DNA of 64,000 nucleotides. It comes from Umezawaea sp042738955 (GTDB lineage Bacteria > Actinomycetota > Actinomycetes > Mycobacteriales > Pseudonocardiaceae). Position numbers and translations under genes: made by a program. Under the pieces are notes generated by a model. That model was given only the letters and a program-made list of their open reading frames with translations. It was not told the DNA's origin and made no database searches. The DNA is taken from assembly GCF_042738955.1 (NCBI RefSeq), contig NZ_JBHYHC010000003.1, positions 62,001-126,000 of the forward strand. The letters run 5' to 3'. How positions within the stretch are numbered: position 1 is the stretch's first letter; every line of letters begins with the position of its first letter. Of the stretch, positions 33,313 through 43,400 are shown one piece after another.

Positions 33313-35989
33313 ATGACCTCGTCAAGCAGGTTGCGGCTCGCGCTGCGAGACCTGGACGTCGCAGTCGGCAGTCCGTCGGCCTCGACGCTGGCCGATCTCG
33401 CTCGCGAACAGGGCGGCCGACTGCCCAGGAGCACTCTCCACGACCTGCGCAGGCTGAATTCGTCGCGAGTGCCCTCCTGGCGAACGGTGCTGACCTTCGT
33501 CCAGGCATGCCTCGCCCACGCCGAGAAGACGTCCAGCACAGTGGCCGGCCCGTTGGCGGACCGCCGCCACTGGCGGCGGTTGCACGCCGAGTGTGCGGCC
33601 GGAGCCGCCTCGGAGACGCGCAAGTCGCGATCGACGCCAGCGGGGCAATCGTGCAGGCACGGGACATCCACGGCGGCGTCCACCTGCACGCACGGGAGGA
33701 TGAGCGGCGCCAGGGGTCCGCGGTCCGTTCCGCGTATCTCGAACAGGTCGGCCGTTTGGCGCCGGAGAGCCTGTACGACCGGGACGAGGAACTGACCGAG
33801 CTGGCTACGTGGTGCGCGAGCGACGACCACGACGCGTCCTACACGTGGTGGCAGGCATCAGCGTGGGCCGGGAAGTCCGCGTTGATGTCCTGGTTCGTGC
33901 TGCACCCACCACCGGATGCTCGAATCGTGTCCTTCTTCGTCACGTCCCGGCTGTCCGGCCAGAACAACAAAACCGCCTTCGCCGAAGTCGTCCTGGAACA
34001 GCTTGCCGAGCTTCTGGGGCAGTCGCTGCCCGAACTGCTCACCGATGCCACTCGGGACGCGCACCTGCTCAGGTTGTTGGCCCAGGCCGCGACCACCTGC
34101 CAGGAACGCGGTGAACGGCTCATCCTCGTGGTGGACGGTCTCGACGAGGACCGCGGCGTGACCGTAGGGCCGGAAGGCCACAGCATCGCCGCACTCCACC
34201 CGAGCCGTCCGCCCGGCGGCCTGCGGATCGTGATCGCGGGGCGACCCGATCCGCCGATCCCCACCGACGTGCCGCAAGTGGTTCGACGCCTGCAACGCTC
34301 GGAGCACGCCGAAGTGGTGCGGGTGGACGCCCAGCGCGAACTCGGTCACCTGCTGCGGGGCACGCCCGCGGAACGGGATCTGCTGGGCCTGGTGGCGGCG
34401 GCGGGCGGCGGCCTGAGCAGTCGAGACCTCACCGAGCTGACCGGTTGGCCGGAATGGGAGGTCGAGGAGCACCTCCGGGCGGTCTCCGGCCGAACGTTCA
34501 GCCATCGAGCCGCCCACTGGAGGCCGGACAGCACGCCGTCCGTCTATCTGCTGGCCCACGAGCAGCTCCAACAGGATGCGATCCGGATGATGGGCGAAGC
34601 GCGGATGGCCGACCTCCGCCAGCGGTTGCACCTCTGGGCTGACCGGCACCGGGAGCGGGGGCGGCCGATCGGGACCCCGGAGTACCTGCTGCGGGGCTAT
34701 TTCGGGCTACTGCGCGAGCTCAATGAGACCTCGCGCCTGGTGGGATGCGCGCTCGACCGGGACCGGGCTCGCCACGAGCGAATGCTTGACCTGACCGGCG
34801 GCGACAGTGCCGCCCTTACCGAGATCGTCGCCGCCCAGGACGTCGTGAGCGCTCAGGAGGAACCAGACCTACTCGCAATGATCCGACTGGTGATCTACCG
34901 GGCCGAATTGAACGACCGCAACTTCCTGATACCTCCGGAGCTTCCCGAGGTATGGGCTCACCTCGGGCATCACGCCAGAGCTGAAGCACTAGCTGGGTCC
35001 CTGCCGGATCCGGTCCAGCGAATGCGGGCCTTGAACTCCGTGGCGTCGATCAGTGGTGTACAGGGTTCGGCACCACTCGCGCACGCGGCCAGCCAGCCAC
35101 CCATCGGGGAGGGGGCAGCACCCGGAGTCGCCGAACCAGGCAATCAGGAAATGGACCGCATCCACGCTCTAGGTGTCGAACGGAGTTCCGACACGGACAA
35201 CCTCAGGCGGAGGAAGCAGCAACACAAGGCAACGCCCGAATCGGTGGCGGACGCCATCGAATCGAACAAACTATCCCTTGCCGAAACGCTCGCCCTGCGG
35301 CTCCGACGAGGCGCGCAGCGGTGGAAGGCAATACGGCAGGTGGTCAGGGCGATGTTGCCCGAGCCGAGGCCGTCGCGGCAACGATCGCCGACGACGACCT
35401 GCAAGCGTCGGCGTTGCCCGCGGTGGTCAAGGCGCTAGCTTGCGGTGGGGACGGGGTGCGCGCCAGAGCCGTTACCGATGGGATCACCGACCCGCGTTGG
35501 CGGACCAGGGCACTGGCGGAATTGGCCGTCACGGCGGCCTCCCGAGGTGACCACGCCGCGGCGTCGCGGTTCGCGGAGGAGGCGGAAGCCGTCTGCTCAA
35601 CGATCGCCTTCACCGCACGGAAAGCGATGGCGTTGACCGAAATCGTCACGGCCGTGGCCGTGACAGGCGGCCTCACACGGGCCGAAGCATTGGCTAGGTC
35701 CATCGCGGTCCCTCACTGGCGCGCCCGAGCCACGGCAGAGCTGGTGTCCATTGTGGCTGGGGATGCGCGGAAGGCGCGCGTGTTGGCCGACACCATCTGC
35801 GAACCGGACCTGCGAGCTCGTGCACAGGTCGCGATCGCGGCTCGGAGTACTGCTTCCGAAGCACGCGCCCTCATCACCTCGACGTTGCGCACGGGCGAGT
35901 GGATTGCGACGCTCGATGTCCTCGCCCGGATCGAACCGGCAGTCGTCCTGGCGATCGGCAACGACTTTCTCTGCACGCCACGCGACTAA
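33313..35989 (+). pseudogene. NACHT/STAND-type NTPase gene with two frameshifts
   Basis: The first frame (ATG 33313) encodes an HTH-like domain (LADLAREQGGRLPRSTLHDL; VPSWRTVLTFVQACLAHAE; DRRHWRRLHAE). Near 33610 the sequence shifts frame and continues IVQARDIHGGVHLHARE, SLYDRDEELTELATW, Walker A WWQASAWAGKSALMSWF, Walker B ERLILVVDGLDED, GLRIVIAGRPDPP and a helical C-terminal domain. Near 35345 a second shift leads into a TPR/HEAT-like repeat tail (GDVARAEAVAATI; PRWRTRALAELAVTAASRGD). Conservation across the shifts shows a recently broken gene. It would have encoded a cytoplasmic signal-transduction ATPase of the kind used in bacterial immunity. Confidence 0.82.
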
Positions 35990-36044
35990 CAACCTCGTGC
36001 ACGGTCAGAACTCATGACACATCACGGCAACCGAAGAGTCCGAT

Positions 36045-36535
36045 CCGCTATGTACCCGCTGACCGATTCTGGTTCGCCGCCCTGTCCGGTTTGGTGGATC
36101 GTCGCTACTGGCCGAAGACCTTCCCAGTCACGCCGGGCACCCTGCTCGCCTGGCACCTCCTGCTTATAGCCCGAAAATGGGACTACACCGCACATCGGCG
36201 CACTGAACGTCCACCAACACGAACAACGATCAAGACGCTCGTACCGCGAATTGCCAGAGAAAACTCCCGACGGGGCACCGCCACATCCCCGGCGAACTGG
36301 CCAGACTCGGCCACCGGATCATCCTCTCGACGGTCTGACAAATACTGCACGACGCAGGACATCGACATGGCACCATGCCGCTCCGGCTCCACCTGGCGCG
36401 AGTTCCCCACCACCCAAGCCCACGGCATCATCGCGGCGGACTTCCTCCGTCGCGACACCGTGCTCGGCACGCGGTTCTACGCGTTGGCGTTCCTCAAGCA
36501 CGGCACCTGGCTCCTGCACTTCGTAGAAGGTGTGG
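36045..36535 (+). pseudogene. Integrase-core transposase relic
   Basis: ADRFWFAALSGLVDRRYWPK, TFPVTPGTLLAWHLLLIAR and KWDYTAHRRTERPPT, then after frame changes WREFPTTQAHGIIAADFL and TVLGTRFYALAFLKHGTW. These match the order of a common actinobacterial rve/integrase-core transposase; the catalytic region after KHGTW is lost. In the middle, readable fragments move between frames (HIPGELARLGHRI; QILHDAG), so at least two frameshifts and a stop are present. It is inert. Confidence 0.75.
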
Positions 36536-36628
36536 TCAGGGTAAACCGGACAAGACTCGGCCAGCTGACCGTCGCAATCAACCAGAGCTCAGTCGTCATC
36601 GTCGTCGCCCGAATTGACCTTAGCATCA

Positions 36629-36989
36629 TCAAATCGACTTCAATTTATGAATTTCTGCAGACAGATCCTCCTCGATTGACTTAATTCCCCGTAGATGTTC
36701 GACCGCCGCATTGCTAGCATTAGCCACGATCGCGGCGACATATTTTACGACCGACAAGACCCGCTTCAAGCGGCGATTTCATAACCGCATTTGCGTTGTC
36801 AAATTCCATCTGTTTCTGCTGCACAATTAACTGAATCACATCATTGACATCTTCTCCACGATCCGAGAGAAAACACGGCTCGACGGGTCGGAGAGCCAGT
36901 ACAACAGTATCGCAACAGTGAGAGACCCGCTTTTCGCCGACCTCGGCCAGACCTAAGATGGAGGAGATCCCGTGCCCCGGCTCGTGCAT
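36629..36989 (-). pseudogene. Small gene behind the RHS immunity gene, apparently frameshifted
   Basis: From ATG 36989 one frame encodes MHEPGHGISSILGLAEVGE, DTVVLALRPVEPCFLSDRGE and DVNDVIQLIVQQKQMEFDNA to a stop at 36720. A neighbouring frame across 36629-36770 encodes a helix-rich end, VVKYVAAIVANASNAAVEHL and RGIKSIEEDLSAEIHKLKSI. Together they read like one ~120-residue protein with a shift near 36780. I do not recognise it. Coding-like sequence (LLDDLRVLLGT) also extends upstream of the ATG. Position suggests a second immunity or accessory gene of the RHS locus. Lower G+C than the RHS core. Confidence 0.45.
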
Positions 36990-37029
36990 GGTTCCAAGAA
37001 GTACACGTAGATCGTCGAGTAGACACCGT

Positions 37030-37443
37030 TCAGGCCCCCTGGAAATCTCCGTGCTCGGCGAGGTAAACCGTCACGACATCAATGACACCTTCCACCTCGT
37101 AAGCGCTCCCACGCTCGACTCCGGCCACCGAATCCGGCCACCACGACGGTGCCGACTTGTCTTTGATGTCGTCATAGATCCGACAGTTGGCGCACCACTC
37201 AAGCCCGTCGGCCGCATCGACCAAACGGGCCACGCGTTCTCGCATCCACGCAGGCTCACCGGACAACGATTCCGGGTCGACAAATTGGTGGCGAATGTAG
37301 AACTGGCGTAGGGCAACAATTCCGCAATGAGGACATGCCTCACCCAAACGGATACCGCGACACTCACGGAAAGCAGCAAGGAAGACCGTGCCCCACTGCT
37401 CACTTACCCCACTCGGCACCACACACCACTTCGCAGTGTCCAC
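37030..37443 (-). CDS. Probable immunity protein for the RHS toxin (zinc-ribbon-like)
   Basis: A 137-residue soluble protein starting 19 bp after the RHS stop. GTG 37443 is chosen because CGAGGAGA lies ~7 bases upstream. It has two Cys pairs, GEACPHCGIV and EWCANCRIYDD, about 70 residues apart, as in a zinc ribbon; the rest is mixed (WMRERVARLVDAADG; VEGVIDVVTVYLAEHG). No homologous family comes to mind. The position directly behind the variable RHS tip, the small size and the lower G+C than the RHS body are the usual marks of a cognate immunity gene. A zinc-binding immunity protein facing a zinc peptidase-like tip is notable but unproven. Confidence 0.65.
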   Translation of the reverse strand: MDTAKWCVVPSGVSEQWGTVFLAAFRECRGIRLGEACPHCGIVALRQFYIRHQFVDPESLSGEPAWMRERVARLVDAADGLEWCANCRIYDDIKDKSAPSWWPDSVAGVERGSAYEVEGVIDVVTVYLAEHGDFQGA

Positions 37444-37462
37444 TATGATTCTCCTCGACTGA

Positions 37463-40400
37463 TCACCGCTTGCCCTCGATCCATTCTTGAAGTGCATTTC
37501 CGGAACCGTACGGAGTTCCGTCGGCCATTGATCTGCCGTGGCCGTGCTCCTGACCATCGAATGTTTTATTGCGCAGATAGTAGCGAGCGTGCGTCAACTC
37601 GTGAGCGATGGTGTTCGCCACCTCCGCATCACCGCCTGCCAGCGCATTCGGACCAACCCTGACAATCAGTCCCCCGTCCGTGCCTTTGGTGAGCCCCAAA
37701 GACGGCAACTTCGGGTCGTACAGGACCTCGATCCGCTGACCGCTGCCGCGCAAGTTGATCCCATAACGCTGGGCAATCGCCTCCACGTAGGCCTGCGGAT
37801 CGTAGCCCGGCGAGACTTCGTACGTGCGCTCGAACAGCCTTTCGACGCCTTCGCGTGCCCGAGAGTTCCCACTGTGAGTGCTGGCCGTGATCGACTTTGG
37901 GTTGGTGCCCATGGGGTCGGTGAACGCGGTGGGCTGGTTGCCGACGTAGGCGTAGAGGTTGCTGTCGCCGCCTGCGAAGCCGATGGGGTCCTGGCTGAGG
38001 AAGCGTTGGTCGGTGGTGTTGTAGGAGCGGCCTCGGTGGAAGTACTGGTTGTTGCCGTCGTCTTCGCGGCCGGTGAAACGGGTGGGGTTGCCGCCGTCGT
38101 CGCCGGTCAGAGTGGTGGCGCCGAAGGGTTGGTAGCCGTATTCGCCGGTGACCGTGCCGGTGGTGTCGGTGGTGGCCAGGGTGCTACCGAGATGGTCGGT
38201 GAGCAGGGAACGGGAAACCCCGCCGCTGGTGCGGGTGAAGACCTCGTCCAGGCCGCCGGTGAGCAGGTTCGCGGTCGGGGTGGTGCCTGCCAATTCCTGG
38301 ATGACGTTGTTGCCGTCGTGGAGGTAGCCGGTGGTGGTGCCGCCCGCGGTTTTGGCGATGCGCCTGCCCAGGCCGTCGTAGGCGTAGGTGGAGGTTTGGC
38401 CGGGGCGGGTGGTGGTGGCGAGTTGGCCGCGGGCGTTCCAGGTGGAGGCGGTGGTGCCGTCGGTGGTCTGGTTGCCGTCGTTGTCGTAGGCGTAGACGGT
38501 GGTGCCGACCTTGATGACCTGGTTGGCGTCGTCGTAGGTGGCCGGGCCGTAGGCGTTCGGGATGTCGGCGCGGGCGTACGTGCCGCCGAGGTGTCCGAGT
38601 TGACCAGCCGGGGTGTAGTCGTGGGTGAGGGTGCCCAGGGTGGTGGTGTTGCGGGTGTAGCCGATGGAGGTCAGGCGGCTGGCGTCGTCGTAGCCGTAGG
38701 TCTGCACGACGGCGTTGGGCAGGGTGACGGTTTTGCGGCGGCCCGCGGTGTCGTAGCCGATCGTCACGACCTCGGAGCCGCGGGTCAGGGTGGTGGGTTG
38801 GCTGGCGTCGTTGTAGCCGTAGACGACCTGGGCTTGGCCGGGGGCGGTCATGGTGGTGCGGCGGGCCGCGTCGTAGGTGTAGTCCAGGGTGCCCTGCGGG
38901 GTCACGGACTTGGTGAGCTGGTCGCGGTCGTTGAGCGTGAACGTGGTGACGCCCGCGGCCGAGTCGGTGACGGTCTTCAGGCGGTCGGCGAGGTCGTAGC
39001 CGTAGGTGGTGCGGCTTTCCTCGGCCGTGCCGGTCGCACCGAAGCGGACCAGGGTGGGGCGGTTGAGGGCGTCGAACTCGGTGAGCGTGACCTTGCCGCG
39101 CCCGCCGGTGTTCGAGGTGGGGTTGCCGTTGAGGTCGTAGTCGTAGGTGGTGACCCGGTTGAGGGGGTCGGTTGCGGTTTTGACCCGGCTCATCAGGTCG
39201 TAGGTGTAGGTCGTCGTCTTGCTGCGCGGATCGGTGACCGTCTTGAGGTTGCCGTTGGCGTCGTAGGTGTAGGACGTCGAGCGCCCCAACGGGTCCACCG
39301 TGGACAGAACTCGGCCTTGCTTGTCGTACGTGGAGCGGGAAATCGAGCCCGCGGGGTCGCGGACGGCGACCAGTTGGCTGATGGTGTCCGAGGTCAGGCG
39401 GGTTGCTCGACCCAGTGGATCGGTGACGGTGACCAGGTCGCCGAGGGCGTAGGCGTAGCCGGTGTTCTTGCCCGCGGTGTCGGTGAGGGTCTTGATCTGG
39501 CCGGTCTCGAGGACGTCGGTCGTGGTGGTGCGGCCGATGGGGTCGGCGACGGTCTTGAGCGCCCCGTTGGGGTGGTAGCCGTAGACGGTGTCCTTGCCCA
39601 GCCAGTCGGTGATCTTGCTGAGCTGGTCGAACGGGCCTTCGTAGCGGGCCTGCACGGTGCGGGCCAGTGACGTTCCGGCGGCTTGGGTGATGCTGGTGAC
39701 GTTGGCGAAGGCGTCGTAGCCCAGGTCGGTGCGGCGGCCCAACGGGTCAGTGGTGGAGGTGATGACGTTGGTCGTCGAGTCGCGGGTGATGGTGGTGGTG
39801 CGGGCCAGGGCGTTGCCGAAGGCGGCGGTGTCGCTGGTGGCGAACCCGGCGGTGTTGAAGGTGACCTTGCGGACGAAGCCGCGCGGGTCGGTGACCCTGG
39901 TTTCGGTGATCTTGCCGCCGGTGCCGGTCACGTAGTCGAACGTGTGCACCCCGGTGTCGGGCGCGGTCTGGGTCCTGACGCGGCCCGCGGAGTCGTAGGT
40001 GTTGGTCAGGTAGACGGTGTTGCGGCCGTCCTTGGCCGTGGCCATTCGACCGGCCGAGTCGTAGGTGTAGGTGGTGACGGAGCCGGTGGCGTCCGTGACG
40101 GTGGACAGGTGCCCGGTGCCGTCGTAGGTGTAGTCGACGGTGCGGCCTGCGTTGTCGCGAGCCTGGGTGACCTGGCCGTTGGTGTTGTTGGTGAACGAGA
40201 TCCACTTGCCGTTGGGCGAGGTGACCTGGGTGATCGGCCCCTTCGCCCGCACTCGGCCGTCGGAGTCGGGCACCGCGGAGTCGCGGGTGATGGTGACGGT
40301 GTTGCCGAACTTGTCCCGGATCGCCTGGAGGGGAGCCTCCTCACCGAAGACGTACGTCGTGCCGTCGCGGAGGCGGACGTCGAAACCGTTGCCGTTCCAC

Positions 40401-43400
40401 GCCATCACCGAGCCGCTGAAGATCGTCGGGGTCGGGTCGGCGGCGAACGCGGCGGTCGCGTACTCGTTGAACCCGGTGCTGCCGGGGGTGATGCGGTGGT
40501 ACTTGACCCGGCCGCCGTCGGGCAGGATCAGCTGGCCGTCGACCCACTGCTGGTTGGCGTAGAGGTAGGTGTTGTAGTCCGAGCCCACACCGACGCCGAA
40601 CGCGCGGCGGGCGGTGTCGGAGTGCTGGTAGGTGCGGGTGATCGAGATCGGGATCGTGTCGTCGATCGACAGGTCCGTGACGGTGTCGACCAGCAGACCG
40701 GTGCTCAGGTTGACCGGGTCGCCCGCCGTCGTCGACTCACCCGGTACGCCCGCCTTCTCCGGCGGTGCCGGGCTACCGGGCGAGATCAGCATCGCGCCGG
40801 TGAACTGGTAGACCTCGGTGCCCGCGTCCGGGACGACCTGCTTCCCGTCCGGCGTGACCTTGCCGTGGCCGTAGACGAACCAGCCGCGGTCCGCCGGGTC
40901 GTAGTGCCAGAAGTCCATGACGTCGCCGGGCGCGGCGTGGGTGAAGTTCGGGTACACGACCCGCGCGCCGGTCGGGAAGACGTACGAACTGCCGGGCTGA
41001 ACGGTGAAGTAGGACGGCACCTGCGATTGCGGCAACGGGAACGGCGGCCGGTCGACGGGGATGGCGGTGATGCCGAGTTCGGTGACGACCTTGCCGCCGA
41101 CGTCGCGGATCACCGCACCCTTGGGCAGCCGCACCTCCAGGCCGGGGATGGCCGGGGTCGTGAGCACGACCTCCCGGTCCGCGGGCGAGGTGAACTTGAC
41201 GTTGTTGGCAGTGTCCAAAGCGGACATCCACACCGGATATGGCAACACCGCGGTCTGACCGGCGGTCAGGTCGACGCCGATGTCGAACAGGCCGAACTTG
41301 TGCGCCTCGGAGTTCGCCGACGCGCCGTCCACCCGCAGGACTCGGTGGCCCGCGCCGACACCGGAGAGCAGGAACCGCCCACTCCCGTCGGTCTTCGCCT
41401 TGACGGCGTCGATCGACACCGTCACCCCGGCGAGCCCCCGGCCGTCCAGGGTCAGCGCTCGGCCGGACAGGGCGGTGGTGCCGGCAGCGGCGCGCAACGG
41501 TTCGGGCTGCTTGCCCGACAAGGCGGGCCGGTGGGTGTTCCAGTCGTCACCGGCGAGGTTGCGCTGATCGGGCGTCCAGGTCGGGCCGCTTGTGGACGCA
41601 GCTTCGGCCGCGGTAACAAGTCCGAGCGGCGGCAACGGGTCCTGCTTGACCACCGGCGGCGATGGCGGCATCGGCGGAGCCGGGATGGAACGAGGGCCTT
41701 GGGATTTGTCGGCTGGTGCGGACTTGCGGGCCGCGGCCGCGGTGGTCAAGTTCACCGTGACCGAACCGGTGAAGCTGAACGGGCTGAGCACGAACGTGTA
41801 CGTGCCGGTGGTCGGCAACGCGGGAAGCGCGACCGAGGCGCCGCCGAAATCGGAGAACAGGACGGAGTTGTCCGACTTGAGGACCTGGACGAAGGGGAAG
41901 AACGGGGTGGTCATCGTCGGCATCGTGAGCGCGAGTCGTTGACCGGCGACGCCGGAGAACGTCACCCGTGAGGTCTGGCCGACGCGGGGGAAGGTGAGGA
42001 CCTTGTTGGTGTTGAGGGTGATCGTGCCCGCGTCGATCTGCTGGGACAGCGTCAGGGTCACCGCGCCGGTGCCGAAGCCGATCGGGGCGATGATCAGCCG
42101 GTAGGTACCCGCGGCGCCAACGGTGGTGAAGATCGAACCAGTGTCGACGAGGTCCGTTTCGTTGACAGCGGCACCCGTGGAGTCCAGGACGCGTGCACGG
42201 AGGTGGGTGCCCGAGGCGAAAGTCCAGCCGGTGAAGCCGAAGTCGACTCGTTGCCCCGCGGTGGCGGTGAACGAGGTCTCGGCGAACCGGGCAGTCTGGG
42301 TGATCGACAGCGTCTTGGTCGCGCCGCCGACCGTGGTTGACCCGGCATCGACCCGGTCGTTCAAGGTCAGCTGCACGGATCCGGTTTCCGCCTGCGGCAG
42401 CACCCGAACCTCGTAGGTGCCCGCGACGGTCAGCGGTTCCAGATCCACCTGGAACGAAGCGAGGAACTCGTCGCGGAACACCGTCCCGTCCGGCCTCGCA
42501 ACCTGCAAGATCACATTGCTGGCAAAGGCGAAGGAGCTGAAGGTGAGACTGGGGCGTTGGCCGACCGCACCGGTGAAGGTCAGCGCTGTCGACTGCCCTG
42601 CCCTGCTCGCCGTCACGGTCTTGGTCGTGCCGATCGTCAGCGCTCCCCCGGCGATCTGCGTCGACATCGTGACCGAGCCGTTGGAGGTGGCGGTCGCGCC
42701 GCTGGGCGAGAGCAGCAGCCGGTAGGTGCCCGTGGCGGTGGCCTTGATCGTGATCACGCTGAGCGGGAAGAGTCCGGGCGACCCGTAGACCTTCGCCCCC
42801 TGCGGGTCGAGGACCTGGCCACGCAGAGAGGCCCCGGCGGGCAGCGCCCACCCGATGAGCCCGAGGTTCACCGTCTGCCCCGCGGTCGCGGCGAACTGGA
42901 ACACCGCGGTCCGGCCCGGCTGGGCCAGGGTGACCGACGTGGCGGCACCGGTCGGGGTGAGCGTGCCCGCGTCCTGGCGGAGAGTCGCGCGCAGGGTCAT
43001 CGACCCGGATCCGCTGCTGGAGAACGTGCTGACGGTGACCAGGTAGGTGCCCGTGACGGGCAGTGCCGGGACGTCCACGTGCACGGACGACTGCGCCGCG
43101 GCGACGACCGAGCCGTCGGGCGCGGTGACGGTCACGGACGCGCCGAACTGGGAGGAGATGGCGGGGAAGTCCAGGCTCAGCACCTGGCCCGCGGTGCCCG
43201 CGTAGCGGAACTCGACGTCCTGGCCGGGACGGCTCGACGTCGCGGTGAGGTCGTTGCCCAAGGTGAGAACTCCGCCGTCGATCGAGGTCGACGCCGTGAC
43301 CGTCACCGATCCCGTGCTCTGGTTGCTCGTCCCGAACAAGACGGTGTAGTTGCCGGTCTGGCTGGTCGGCAGGTCGAGGTCGAAGCCGTTGAGCGCGACC

